A stretch of 64,000 nt of DNA from Drosophila miranda (GCF_003369915.1 NC_046675.1:6200001-6264000), one strand, 5' to 3'. Counted from the stretch's first letter, positions 1 to 12,607 are shown. The notes: a model not told the origin generated them from the letters alone. Program-made: numbers and translations.

Positions 1-1169
1 TTTCATCAGCTGCCTGGACCCTGGCCCCTGTACCCTGGACCCTGGACTTGGACCCTGGACTCCTGCTGCAGTCCGCTGTGGCAGGGTCAGAGGCACGGGC
101 AGAGGGGCAGAAATTAACTTTTATCTAGGAGATACTTTGGCAGCAGCTGCCGTGCAACCAGGGGGGATATTAATCACTTGTGTACTGGTCCTCTTTCGCT
201 CCAAAGTTTGTCCTGCCAGTCCCCCTTCTACGAGTATGCTGCGTGCGAAATCGAAGTCGTATATCAGCGATATCCTGGCGTAGTCCTAGGGATAGTTCCC
301 TAGTTCGCGATGCGTTCGTTTGACCTTCTGCGCTGTCATTGACCCCGCCTTGGAGAGGGCAACTGCATCGTGGTCATGGCATGGGTAACGTGAGAGGGTG
401 TGAGGCTAGTTGTGGTCGAGAGGGGTGCGGTCCGGGCGAGTCCTGCCCCCGGGGCACTTACGTGGCGGCAGTAGCATGTGCTGTTCCCATTCTGCCTTTG
501 TTTTAACTCGAAAATTATTACAGCATATACACTTGAAAACTTAGAATGCATTCACTCTGGCACATTCACATTCGCACTGGCGTGCACTCCACAAAACACT
601 CACTCGGCCGTACTGACCTATTCCTCTGAAAACGCTGGTTAGCCTGGCTCTGTCTGGCAAATGGCTCAAGTAGCAAAAACATACACACACACACACACAA
701 GGCGATCCTTGAGGCCAAGCCAAGCGTAAAAAATTTAAAATTCTTATTTATATATATTTTTTTGTTTAAGGATTAAATGTGGGCGGTCGGGGCAGGAATG
801 TTTTTGCGGCAGTAGATGCCAATTTAAAGGTAGGGAAGAACTAATGAATAGGCCATAGTTTGTCTATAAAAATGGCTTTTAGAAAAGTTGTTTGGTATTG
901 TAGATATATTAGTAGGACAAACACATTTTTCGTTCTAATCGATCTTGCATCAAAGTGTTCATAAAGGTTCTTAGGTTCATTTAGGTTATATTTTACCATA
1001 AATATGAAAATAGCTTATCTAAATATATTTGTATATTCAAATTCAATATATTTCCTACAAATTTAATATATTGAATTTATTTTGAAGTCTTTTATAGGCC
1101 TTATTAAAAATACTTTAAGTCTTAAGATACAATAATAGAAACGGCGTATTTTTTTTAAATTTTCTTGTA

Positions 1170-1380
1170 TATTTATATATATTTTTTTTAAATTTCATTA
1201 TTTTTGACTGAAGGTGGGTGTATACAGTAATGTATCAAAATATAACAAAAGAAAATAGTTCAATAATTTTTTAATTGGAAATGGAAACAAAAATATGTAT
1301 GTATTTTTTTTTTAAGTTTCAATTATGTTGGATTGAAGGTGTATAAAGTAATGTATAAAAATATAACAAAAGAAAAGATC
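1170..1380. repeat. Diverged direct repeat, two copies
   Basis: Two AT-rich copies with a period of about 122-125 bp share the order: T-run, GACTGAAGGTG or GATTGAAGGTG, GTATA(C/A)A, GTAATGTAT, then AATATAACAAAAGAAAA. Copy one is about 1170-1257 and copy two about 1300-1379. The copies differ by substitutions and small gaps, so this is an old local duplication with no coding content. Confidence 0.55.
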
Positions 1381-2641
1381 TTTGTGTACAAAAATTTAAA
1401 TTTTTAATGGGAAATAGAAAAAAAAAGAAATTTTAGCAAGTTTGCACTTAAAACAAAAAATATTAAAAATTAAGAGGAGTGGGTTTCTTTTAGTATTCTT
1501 TTTCTGAGTGTATTATACGATTTGTATTCTCAAACGGATAGTTATTAGAAGAAGAACAAAGATATGATGAGAACGTACATTGGAAAGGGGAATTTTCTAT
1601 GGAAATTTTGTTATATATATATTTTATTTTTTTTTTCATTTGTGATGCATTTACTGCACCATCAAGAGGCCCCATGTGACACCAGCAGAAGGCAGCTCTC
1701 CTCCCGGCCAACCGACCGAGGGGTGCTGCCGCATGACCAACGCGAACATGCTGAAAAGATAGCGTAAGGGCAACCTATAGAACGAGTTGAGTAGAGGGGA
1801 CTGGGGCTGAGTTGCAGGGTCCTAATAATCATCTATAGATTTGTAGATTATTATTATTTTGTCCGTCACAGTCCAAGTCTCAACTTACGGCAGGGCGGGA
1901 GTGCAGATTGGATCTGTGGCGGAGCCGAGAGTGCAGCGCCTGCAAATATGATCTCCCCCCCGATCGCGATTAGTGACACTTGATTGCATTTCAACCGCAG
2001 GAACTCCAGCAGCACCAGCAGCAGGCTATGCCCGCAATCTTGGCTTTTACAAAATGTTTTAACACCTCGTTGGCCTTACAATGGGATGGCGATTGGTGCG
2101 GATCCCAGCCCTGTTTTACCAGCAGTTGCACCTAAGCCAAAGCTAAAGCTGAAAATCGATATTTGGGCAGAAGGTTAAAGATGGAGAGGAGCACAAACGA
2201 GGCGTTAAATGAGAGGGGGAGAGAGACAGAAGGAGGAGGGAAGAGCAAAAGGCAACTGCCTGCCAACACCTTGGCAGATGGACGGACGACTGTGGCCGGG
2301 GTATTGAATGTAATTAAAAGGAGTTGGATTACACGTGTTGGCTCCAAGGAGGAGGGGAGTAGGAGTTGGAGGAGTAGGGGGCCCCGACACAAAAGGAGTT
2401 GCTTGATGGTATGCAAAAATAACAGCAGCGGAAAAAAAAACATAAAAACAAAACGAGAGAGAGAGGCGATTGGGGTTAGGCAGAGGCAGACGAAGCAGAG
2501 AAAGAGAGGGAGAGGGGAGGACAAAGTTCTTCTTTTCATTTAACACACAAGTGAAGCTCGTTCCGTCCCGTTTCGTCTCTCAACTGAGACTCCGACGACT
2601 CCTCTCCAAAATGCACTTTAAATGGCAGTTTCCGGTCACAA

Positions 2642-2673
<32 letters not shown>
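2642..2673. repeat. (CA)n microsatellite
   Basis: An uninterrupted ACAC run of about 30 bp, followed by imperfect CA-rich sequence to about 2700. It is one of many CA tracts in the window. Confidence 0.9.
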
Positions 2674-2676
<3 letters not shown>

Positions 2677-3187
2677 CATACACTCGCATACAAGCACACG
2701 CATAGAAACGTATGAGAAAAGCAACACAATGCAAAAAACGCTAAGGAGTCGCGCTGTGCCAGGAGCAGCAATGCACCGCTTGGTACATACTGTACTCCTC
2801 CCCACGTCGACCCTGGCACTCCTCAAAGCAAGGAACATCGCCTCGCTGTCATGTCCGCCGCCGTCATCGTCCTCATCGCCGTCATCCTTCTTGTTGTTCA
2901 CATCCTTCACATCTCTCCCCACCGAGCCGTGCCCTGCCCTGCCTTTCCTCCCCTTTCCTTTAGATTCCTTACCTTTGCTTTGCTTCGTGCTTAATGCAGT
3001 CTAAGCTTTTCATAGGCCTACCCCTGCAGCCTGCATTTGCATTTGCATCTGCATCTGCATCTGCATTGGTGCGAGCGTGAGACGGAGTCGTTGAAGGGAT
3101 CAAAAAGGACTCTCTCTCCGCAGGCAGCCCAGCATTATTAATCATTTTCCACACATTAGCATAGCGTATGACTTATCAGTAAAGGGA

Positions 3188-4940
3188 TTAGAATTTGCGA
3201 AACTTCTTCAAGACCTTCCTGCCCTTGTCGGCCAGCCGCTTGGCCTCGTTGGCGATCTTCTCCTTGGCCCGTCTAGCCTCCCGCTCGGCATTCTCGAGTG
3301 CCCGTCTTGTCTCCCGCTCGGCATCCTGGGCAGCTCTAGCGGTTTCCCGCCCAACATCCTGGGCAGCTCTAGCGGTTTCCCGCCCAACACCCTGGGCAGC
3401 TCTCGCCGTCTCCCTGCCAACGTCCTGGGCAGCTCTTGCCGTCTCCCTGCCAGTGTCCTGGGCAGCTCTCACCGTCTCCCTGCCAGTGTCCTGGGCAGCT
3501 CTCACCGTCTCCCTGCCGATGTCCTGGGCAGCTCTCACCGTCTCCCTGCCAACGTCCTGGGCAGCTCTCACCGTCTCCCTGCCGATGTCCTGGGCAGCTC
3601 GATGGGTCTCCCGCCCGACATCTCGTGCCGCCCTGATGATCTCCCGTTCCGCCTGCTTGGCCACTCGCACTGCCTCCCGCTCGGCAATGTGAAGGCTCAT
3701 CCTGACCGTCGAATATTGCTTACGCCAGAAGGATATATGGACGACACGTCGCCAGCCCGAGCCGTGCTTCTAAAAGAGTTACAAGACAAGATTAGCCTCA
3801 GGTTCTACAGCTATCATCGCTTGGGAGGGGGCTACCTCTTCGCCGACGGATACCACGGCCACTGTGTCCTGATCGAGGATGTACACAAAGTCCTTATCGT
3901 CGGAAGAAACCCCCAGTTCGTTCAAGAATTTCACAGCTTGCTGCATGGAGGGTCTCTGCTCGGGTTTGAAGCACCAGCATCGTCTGATCAACTCCCTGAT
4001 GGTCTGAGGACAATCGGATCTTATCGCATCCATATCGGGATGCTCGCCTGGGGATTGGACAGAGCGTACATCCAAATGAGGCATGATAGATGGAGATCGG
4101 ATGGAACTGACGTACCACAACCAGTCGCCAGCATAACAGCTATATAATTGGGGTTCTCCATGTGACTAAAGGGCGGTCGGCGGGACATCAGCTCCCAGAG
4201 CATGACGGCCCAGCTGTAGACATCGCATTTATCCGTGTATTTCTTGCCCAATATCACCTGCGGACGGAACAGATTAAGCCAGGGGACTAGTCCGCGGGGG
4301 AATACGCACCTCTGGGGCCATGTAGGCCGCGGTACCACGGGCGTTCGACATGTAGCTCTGCATGTCGGTCACAGTACCAAAGTCGCAGATCTTCAGGCGA
4401 CCGGGTATGCCCGTCAGCAGCATGTTGTGTGGCTTGATATCACGATGCAGCATCGGCCTTGGGGTCATGGCATGCAGATAGGCCACAGCCTGGGCGGAGG
4501 ACAAAAAGATTCAACCCCTTGCCGAACCCCAGCCACATACATACCTCGGCGCACTGAATGGCCCAGCGGAGGGCCTCCTGCACGGAGTATTCCCTGCGCA
4601 CCGTTCCATAGAGAATGTCGTGAAGGGAGCCGCCCTCAACGTACTCCATCAGCAAGTAGGTCTCGTCTTGATAGGTGGCCATCCCGAACAACTTGACAAT
4701 GTTCTCATGGGCCACACGCGACAGCTGTGTGATTTCCCTTTCTATGTTTTTGTTGATCGCCTCATAGAACCTTTTCACGGCGATCTTTTGGTCCCGGCAC
4801 CAGCCCCTGTACACCGCACCAAAGCCCCCCCTTCCGAGCCTCTGTCCAAGGAAGGGTTTGATTAGTGAAAGTGCCGCTCCTTTAGGCGGTATACGAACCT
4901 GGCTGATTTGCAGCTCAGAGAAATCCACTTTCGCAGCCAT
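3188..4940 (-). CDS. TAK1-like protein kinase with 11-residue repeat tail
   Basis: A MAP3K of the TAK1 family, closest in type to the Drosophila Takl kinases, predicted to be a cytoplasmic Ser/Thr kinase. Five exons join in phase: 4940-4545, 4489-4310, 4257-4116, 4047-3836 and 3769-3188, with introns of 52-68 bp, giving about 503 residues. The glycine loop GRGGFG is at 36-41, the ATP lysine in AVKRF at 56, HRDIKP at 147-152, DFG at 168-170 and MAPE at 189-192, so every catalytic residue I can check is present. After the kinase core a 66-bp intron leads into a tail of about 190 residues. Most of this tail is an Arg/Ala/Glu-rich 11-residue repeat, predicted to be helical. No such tail is known to me in TAK1. 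The ATG at 4940 directly precedes MAAKVDFSEL. The splice from 4116 to 4047 is inferred from restored kinase homology. Which Takl paralogue this is, I cannot say. Confidence 0.85.
3307..3636 (-). repeat. 33-bp coding minisatellite in the kinase tail
   Basis: The plus-strand octamer GGGCAGCT recurs every 33 bp (3328, 3361, 3394, 3427, 3460, 3493, 3526, 3559, 3592). On the coding strand it encodes an 11-residue unit of the form AAQDxGRETxR, at least nine copies, with degenerate copies at both ends. The exact multiple of three keeps the kinase reading frame, so copy number can vary without breaking the gene. Confidence 0.92.
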
Positions 4941-5193
4941 CTCTACACAAAATGAGTCAAGAACTGAGGGACAAATATTTGTTTATGGTTTGACTTATAT
5001 TTCCTTTGTGATAAGTCTTATCTGGGTGTTTGGTGTGACCCAAGACCGAAGCGGTGAAAATCACAAAACTCCTTATCATCGATTACTGCACGATTAATAC
5101 GTTCAATATCGAGGTATTTTAGGAACTTTTACTCCTTGCAACCCAATTAATTTTCTGTGTTTTTTCTTGGATATTTTTTCAGCTGCCAAAAAC

Positions 5194-5266
5194 ATGGGCC
5201 GAAGCTCGTATCGTGCCTACAACCATGACGTGTGCAGCTCTCTGTCCAGACAACGGGAATGTACCG
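5194..5266 (+). CDS. Small coding first exon, partial
   Basis: An exon bounded by a pyrimidine-rich acceptor (ag at 5181-5182) and a good donor (ACCG/gtgagt after 5266). It contains an ATG at 5194 in a strong fly start context (AAAAAC before ATGG) and reads MGRSSYRAYNHDVCSSLSRQ and a few more residues, ending in phase 1. Upstream, a donor after 5113 gives a 69-bp intron with a plausible branch site, so a short 5' UTR exon probably lies at about 4960-5113, divergent from the kinase gene. I recognise no protein family. The phase fits the Syp exon at 23873, so it could be a far-upstream Syp start. It could equally begin a gene whose next exon I did not find. Confidence 0.4.
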
Positions 5267-5431
5267 GTGAGTGAGACGATTTTAATTAATTTTTACTATG
5301 CCACCCCTAACACCCCCCTTGAGAGGTCCTTAAAGATACTTAGAATTAGACCATTATAGAGAAAGGAAATTCTTTTCATAAACATATTTGATCTAAATCA
5401 TAAAAATAAATATATTTCATATTTAAATCCA

Positions 5432-5684
5432 ATAATTTTATACATAGATAAAATACAAATTGCATGTATTATATTTATTTTAAAAGGATTTTTAATTTGG
5501 TCCCAATTTATGCTTAAACCAAAGGCAATTCTATTTAATTTCACAGAATATTAAATTTTATAATTTTATACTTAGATAAAATAGAAATTGCATGTATTAT
5601 ATTTATTTTAAAAGGTTTTTAATTTGGTCCCAATTTATGCTTAAACCAAAGGCAATTCTATTTAATTTCACAGAATATTAAATT
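5432..5684. repeat. Recent tandem duplication, about 125-bp unit
   Basis: The segment starting ATAATTTTATACATAG at 5432 recurs from 5560 (ATAATTTTATACTTAG) with a period of about 128 bp. The copies continue in near-identity through GGTCCCAATTTATGC and CACAGAATATTAAA, with only a handful of differences (for example ACATAG/ACTTAG and one indel in a T run). The unit is noncoding and AT-rich. The similarity implies a recent event. Confidence 0.9.
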
Positions 5685-8600
5685 AAATATGGGCTTGTTT
5701 CTCCGAGTGTATCACAACCTTTAAGCCCTGCAGAATTTTCTAAAAATTTGTAAAAGTCACTCTTATAAAATGTAATCAAAATTGGTTGGTAATGGAAGAG
5801 AAAGGCAAGGCCAGAAACACCACAAGATTCTCCATTCACTGTTTCTAGCTTTGTTTGAGCCTGAGCCCGAGCTTAAAGGCACTTCAAGGCCCCTCTAGAA
5901 TGGGAAGGTTGGAAGAGGCTTAGAGCAGCTTAGGGCTGTGTTTATTGGCCATCCGCTGGCCATCTGGATCTCGAGATACGCCACGATGACGATGCCCCGG
6001 TTCTATGGTTACATAAAGCGACTGACAGCAGTGGCTCTTCATTAAGTTATGCCACCGTACCCCTACCCCTACCCCTACCCATACCCGTCCCCGAGCCGCC
6101 CCCGGGTTCTTTGCACTCCTTTCGGTTTTATGGCCTACGACTGTTGGCGTAGGTCGGTTCGGTCCAGCCAGTCCTGGCTTATGTAAACCACATTCCAACT
6201 TCACTTTGGCCGGTTGCCGTCCTGACTGTGGCCCCAGTGCGTTTACATAATGCAAATGCAAATGCAAGTACATAGCACTCTTCGCATGCTCTTCGGTCCA
6301 CGTTTGCCGGCTGCATGTGGTCCCTGTCCCTACCCTGCACCGCCTGGTGCCTGGTTAGCCCCTTGCCATGTCAGCACCAGGCTTCATATTTTTATTTCGA
6401 CTGTAGAATTAATGGGTTAAGTAAATAGCCATGTAATATGTGGCAGTGGCCGGTCGCGGGCCTGGCTTATGGCACAAAAGTGCTTCAATGGCAACGCTTG
6501 GATGCCCCCAGACCCCTGAATCGAATCAGAAGATACTATGCCAGATGAAAGGTCTTAAAAGGGATCAAATAATGTGTATTTAGGCTGGAGAGTAGCTTTA
6601 AAAGACAATTCAAATCATTGCTCTCTTAGGGCTTACTTTATTCCCTTAAAATGCTGGCAGTTCATATTTTTCCTGTTGAATTTCCGCTTGCTCGTGGGGG
6701 CCTCATAGGTGCACTTTGCCTCGAAATGTAGGTGAAATATTTCGCATTCATTTGGCGGCAAAAAGAAACAAAAACCATAAAAAATAAATGGCAAAACTAA
6801 AAATGTGGTTGCCGTCGCCGTTTGTGCGCAGATTGCATTTCAATGGGTCTGCCTCCATCCCCAGTCCCAGTCGCAGTCGCAGTCCCAGTCCTGGGCTGAA
6901 TCTTTCCCAGGCTGTGGCAAGCTGCAGTTTGCCACTTCTGGCGAAGCTAACGGCTGTTGCCGTTCTGCCTCCAGTCGACCAAGGGTCCGCATCGCCGTTT
7001 GTGCTTTTGTTTTAGGAAGAGAAGCACTCGCCGCATGTGGATGCGGAAAGTAGGCCAAGTTAAAATTGATTTAATGCGTTGATTGCGTGGATGTCGGGCA
7101 GCCACAGCTGCAATTGCAGTCGCAGTTGCAGTTGCAACTGCTCAGATTTATGCGTTTACCTCTACCCTTTTCGCGCACACGTCAGCTGTGGCTTGTTTTA
7201 CTTTCAATGGATCTTAATCTACATCACGATCCGGTTGCCTGAGATCGCTTTGACCCACAAACAGAGGGAGACGGAGAGAGCTCTGCGTCAGCCAGGGCGT
7301 ATGCGCGATATATATTTCCCCCCTGGCAATTGTCGAACATTGACCCAGGACCTCCTTTGCCCACTCCTTCGGTGTGTGGATAGAAGTTCGTTAAAAATAA
7401 TTGCCAACCCTGGTGTCACACTCCGCTACACAGTGGGGGGCCCCCCCCCAGCAGCCCCAGCCATCGCTTTAGTTTGTTGATTTCCCCCCCCCCCCCTACC
7501 CCCACGTCAAGTGGTCGCGCGTTTTCCTTTTTTTGACAGCTAATTGGAAAACTGTTTGGAAACTGTTTCGCCGTCTGTTTGCTTCTCAGCTAAACTTAGA
7601 ATAGCAGCAGTTTGTGCGTTGCCCTGGCAATCGAATCGTACCGCGCCCTGACAGGATGCGGCAACAAGGGCGCTTTATATTTTAACACCTTCATCCAATT
7701 TCCAGCTTTTTGTTCTACTTCCTCGCCATCGATCGTCCCCTCGTGTGTCCCTGCACCGGGGCTTAATTTATGGACTTTGGCCATTTGCTGGCGCATCATT
7801 TTTTGCATCCTTTTTTCATTCCAAAAGTGACGACAAAACATTCCACAATATGACAAAAAATAAAAAAATGCAAAAAAAAAAACTAAAAGAAAGAGAAATC
7901 CTTTTTGCAAAAGAATCAAATTCAGGAGAAAAAAAAAAGAACGCCATCGACAATTTAGATAAATTTTCCCACCAGCCATGGCCATAAGACAAAGACCACG
8001 ACCCAAGAAGATCAAAGCAGGGGTGCTCCTCTGCTCCTCTGCTCTCTCTGTCTCTGTCTCTGTTTCGAGGGGTGCATAGGGTGTCCAGGCCACGGGTGCG
8101 GTCATCATGCTCATCCTCATCCTCATACCCATACCCACTTTATATCATCCACAATATAATCACGCTGTGCTCGATATCAAATGATAAACTCCAAGCCAAG
8201 CCAAGCCAAGCCAAGCCAAGCCAAGATGATGACCGTAGTGCTGGTGGTGGTGGTGCAGCTTGCCTGGATCGTCCTCTCCCTGTATGTGTGTGTGTTTGTG
8301 TGTGTGTGTGTGCTCAATGGCTCAGCGCATCCTTCAGGTACAACTTACTCATATATCACAAAAGGATACTGGCTCCTACTTCTGTGTACTTTTCTGCTTA
8401 GCTTTTTGTGTGCCTGTGCGCCTGTGTGTGCCTGTGTGTTGTCTTGTCTGCGTGGTCAGCGCTCCTCTGGCTGTTGCTCGAAGGTGACACCGCGGCACAG
8501 ACAATGCCCAAAAAGGAAGGAGCAGGAGATGGTCAAGCGACCGCCTTTCTTTTGGTAAAAACCAAAAAAAGGAACCACCGACGAAAAAAATTAGACGATA

Positions 8601-11389
8601 CGAACCAGTCCGAAAAAAATTAAATAAAGAAGTACGCAAATCAAAATCAACTCATAAAAAACAACGTTTTATACTCGCATGTGGGTATGCATTAAAAATG
8701 CAAATGTCGCATTGAGTTTCCTTCATTCAGCCCTGCTGGGCATCGTCCTTGCTAGTCATCCACTTCCTGTGGCCAGTCAGACTCTGTCTCCGACTCCGTT
8801 CTATAAGATTTTGGGTAAACAAGGAGCTTCTCTACAACTATTTTCAGCCTGACCAGCACTAAAATGGGTTAGTGGAGGACAGAGTCTGGGCTGGTCTTAA
8901 GAGGGCAAGAGACGGCCCATAATCGTACTTAACCCCCTAAATGATTTCTTAACTTTCTCGAGATATCGGCGGTCTCGTCTCCACAGAGCTCCCGTTGCCG
9001 AGCAACCACCAGCAACAAAAAGCTGTGCCACAGAGAGAGAGGGGTAAAAAGAGGCACTGAAATATCAGCGGAGCTCAATAAGTTTCGGACCCCTGGACAT
9101 TGTCCATCCTCCGCTCGAGAGTCGGGGAGAGGTTCAGGTACATGGATGGGGTTGAGGACGAGTACGAGTACGAGTACTCGTACCTCTACCTACATTCATT
9201 TCAATGCAGACAAGTCCTTGCGTCGTCGTCGTCGTCAGAGGTGATCTTCCTTTGTGTGGCAGCCAAGTGCTGCTGTCTGCGTCGCTGCTGTGGCTGCCCC
9301 TCCCGCTGACGTTGTTGGTGCCTCTCTGGTATCTCGAAGGAAATGAAAAGCATGCAGAAAAAGTTTTATTATGCGAGGAAAAAAATGGGATTCTTTTTTT
9401 TTTATATATATAAAAATATATGGAACGGACTGCGGCTGGCAGCGGCGGCGGTGGCGGCGGCAACTTGGCAGGGGGTTGCAAGGGGAACAGCACACATATG
9501 GGGGTAAGGCTAGGGGAGGGCCGTCCAGGCCAATGCCGAGACTGCGGTGCCCCTTGCCTGTGAGGCTCTGCCTCGGCACAAGAAGTGTTGGATGTCATCT
9601 TATTATTTTGAGACCACGACAGCGACGCTGGCAGAGAGCGATCGCCTTGATGATGACCATGCGCCCGTGATTCCCCTTTGGCATTGCCCCTGCCCCTGCC
9701 CCTGTTCCTGTTCCTGCCACCGGCACCGCTGCTGTAGCTGCCGCATCGGGGCTACCGGGGCTACCGGGGCCACGTCCCCCGTCAGATGTAAGCCTCGGCA
9801 AAACTGTGGGAATAAAAACAGGATTCAACACAAAAATTGCGTTATCGCCACAGATACGGACTGCCGCTGCTGCTCCTCATGTTGGTCCATCGCATTTTTG
9901 ATGATGCCTCCGATTCCTTGATGATGCTCCTGCTGCTGAATGGTCATCGTCTTCATCAGCGGTTTCCTCGCTCATCGTCCTCGATTCGTTCTCTCTCTGT
10001 CTCTCTCTGTTTTAGCCTCTTTCCCAGCATTCACTTCGTTTTGGCTTTCGTTTTCTGCCCTACAAATGAAGGAAAGGAAAGCTGTTGGATCTTGACCTTA
10101 GAAGGACTTGGCTTTTAGTAGATTTGGAACCCATAAGGAATGCTATAAGTCCAATGATTTTAAAGGATCGTTAACTGTGTTAGAGGATCATTATAAATCG
10201 ATCTTCTTTCAGGTCTAGATATCACCCTTGAAGAGTTTCTAGAAGTCTCTATATTCCATACCCTTCTAAGGCCCCCCTCCCCTATCTTGGGTGCATCTCC
10301 CAAGCCCAATCAATATATCATCTATGAAATTCTATTCCCTTATATGTACAATATTATCTCCCTTTGACGGTTATCGCACCTGCTGGTTGGCCCACATATT
10401 GAGTTGGCAAAATGGGAATCTACAAAAGAGCGATGGCAACAGAACAGAACAGAACCGAACAGAACAGATCTTATCGGGGGCATCTAGATACGCTTTACTT
10501 GTCGCTCGCTCGGCATTGTCCGTGACTCCGAGTTAATTAAACTTGGACGCACGGACGGGCACGGGCACGGGCACGAGCAGAGAGAAGAGAGAGAAGAGAG
10601 GCAATCAGAGTCGAGTGAAGCGAGTGGATCATAAAAACGGATTGCCATTGCCCGGCGGTATGCTATGGGAGCAGAAGAATTGCAGTTAATTGAAATGTTC
10701 CTCAAACATGCCACACAAACACAGAGACAGAGAGCAATAGAGAGGGCTAGAGAGCGAGAGGGCGAGAAAACGCATCGGCGGTCGCGACTTTGTTGGCATC
10801 TCTTTGGGCATCGCCCGGCTCTGTTTTGGAGGGGTCAATCGGAATGACAAAAAAATGTGTAAAAAACCAAGAGAGAGGCACAGCGAGAGAGAGAGAGAGA
10901 GAGCTACAAGCCGGCAAAGAAAGGCATCGCAGAGGCAGAGGAAATCGCAAACGCAACGGCAACTAAAGCTGTGGCTGTGGCTGTGGCTGTGGCTGTGGCT
11001 GCGGCTGGGTGGTTGCTGGGGCGAAGAACTACAAAAAGCACAGACACATGCAAGCTCGCACGAGGGAGCGACGTTCTCCCTGTGTGTGTGTGTGTGTGAG
11101 AGAGAAGTTGCAATACAAATGCAGTTGCCTACCGCTGCGAATGCGAAAAACAAAACAAAAAGGAAGCCGCTTTGCTCTTGCTCTCTCTCTCTCTCGCTCT
11201 CTGGATATCCGTGCTCTCTCTGGAGAGCAACATCTGCATTGGTGTGCGTGTAGCTGCAAGCTTTTTTGTGGCTGTTGCCGCCTGAGACGACGACGGAGAC
11301 GGAGACTGAGAACTGAGACTGAGACTGCGACCGAGGCCGAGGCTGAGTGACTACCCAGCCTGGTATCTGTATCTGTATCGCATCGCCAC
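5685..11389. other. Long noncoding stretch with simple repeats
   Basis: No protein gene recognised. It contains ACCCCT-type repeats (about 6060-6090), CAGTCG/CAGTTG repeats (about 6860-6890 and 7105-7140), a C-run (about 7480-7495), CCAAG pentamers (8189-8225), TG runs (8284-8315), CCTGCC/CCTGTT repeats (about 9685-9720), GA runs (about 10560-10600 and 10885-10905) and CTGTGG hexamers (10972-11006). The long open frames on both strands here are products of these repeats. It probably belongs to the Syp upstream or intronic region. Confidence 0.45.
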
Positions 11390-12607
11390 TCCACTCGCAA
11401 GTATCGCGGACGCGCAAACGACCATGCGAAAATATTGCAATTACAAATCTGGAACTTTTTACACCAACGGTTAAATCAACCGGCAATCAGCATAAACAGA
11501 AACAGAAAACAAAATTCAACGTTAAAATTCAGTTTAAAATTTTTTTGGAAATTTTTCATATCTTTTTGGCAACGCAAAAAATAACGTATAAAAACACGGA
11601 GTCCGCGCATACAACGTCTTCACACACTTTTTGGATTAACATCAGCAATAGAGCCGGCAACCAGCAACTTTATCAACCCCTCCCTACCATCGAAACGTCA
11701 TCCAGAGATCAAAATCTAACAACAATAGAATCGAATTAAAATTACAGTCGACAAATCCAAAAAAAAAAGAAATAAGAAAACCTTGTTATAAGTGGTTTAA
11801 AGATTTAAGCAAACATTTGCCAGTTTTTGTTTAAGTTTTTTCTTTATTTGCTGCCTTGAATTATAAAACGGTAATAGCGGTAAATTTTCAATAATCTATT
11901 ATTCTAATATGGTTAAGTGCACCAGTGAGAGGATCACAAGCAAACAACGCTTCTAATTATAATAAATATATACATATATAATACTAATACGCAGTCATAG
12001 GCTAAAACTTGATAATAATAATACCTAATACGTAATCAACTGATATCCGACGGATAAAGTATCTATGGGCGAGCGAAAATGCAGCGACATGTCTGGAAAT
12101 GCATTAAAATTAAATACAAAATCTATAAATTTCTAACAAGTGAAGCAAACACAACCTGAACAAAACGAGAAACGAGTAACGAGAATTGAATGAAGACAAC
12201 GAAAACGAAAACAAAAACGACTAAAACGAAAGAAAAGTGCTTATTATATTGAATACTATTCCGTGCCAAGTGGAAATTATGATCATCAAGTGAAGCTCAA
12301 ACAGCTCAAAAATACTCGTACAAGAAAACAATCGAAGTTATATAATTATCTATTCAGTGAGAGAGCAAACACACACACACACAGAGAAGTGGAGACTGCG
12401 TTTACACACACACACAAAAAAAAACACACACTTACATTCGAGAAACTGCATTTGCAATTCAACTTTCGGATTGGATTGTACCAGGGATTGGATCAGTGCC
12501 AGTCTTCAGTCAACCACCCCAAAACGCAGTCAGCAGCAGAAACGGCCGCAAATTGCAAACAAAATTCAAATTTCCAATCAAAATTAACACAATTTAACGC
12601 AAAATTG
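11390..12607 (+). promoter_or_regulatory. Possible transcribed leader, Syp upstream region
   Basis: After a GA/CT-rich zone (10690-11350) the plus strand changes to A- and CAA-rich sequence typical of long Drosophila 5' leaders and stays so for about 1.2 kb, with no meaningful open frame. A weak donor-like gtaattt follows 12607. I see no TATA box or unambiguous initiator. A leader exon of Syp is the simplest reading; ordinary intergenic DNA is not excluded. Confidence 0.25.

Larger units (their letters stand above)
1..3187. other. Left flank, no gene recognised
   Basis: No open reading frame here looks like a conserved protein, and the longer ones are built from microsatellite sequence. The segment holds AT-rich DNA (about 720-1480), GA-rich DNA (about 2180-2520), a CA repeat, a hexamer run of TGCATC/TGCATT type near 3030-3066, and CT-rich stretches. 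It could be intergenic or the intron of a gene lying to the left. I see no tRNA or other structured RNA. Confidence 0.5.

Noticed and set aside
2132..2546. Overlapping ORFs of 113-135 codons on both strands
   Set aside because: They arise from purine/pyrimidine-rich repeats, read as low-complexity sequence in several frames at once, and have no protein-like composition or splice context.
3195..3692. A 165-codon plus-strand ORF antisense to the kinase tail
   Set aside because: It is the mirror of the 33-bp repeat. The minus strand joins in phase to an intact kinase, so the plus frame is a shadow.
4021..4338. A frameshift inactivating the kinase near 4116
   Set aside because: A 68-bp intron (donor G/gtacgt, acceptor atccccag) restores the frame with good kinase similarity, so no lesion is needed.
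7425..7450. CACAGTGGGG as a second Transib-like end
   Set aside because: No matching inverted end lies within a plausible distance and the sequence runs into a G/C homopolymer. The nearest reverse motif (about 14247) is 6.8 kb away without a duplication.
10686..11486. A 266-codon minus-strand ORF
   Set aside because: It consists of Ser/Leu, His/Thr and Ser/His runs from GA, CA and CTGTGG repeats. No domain and no start context.
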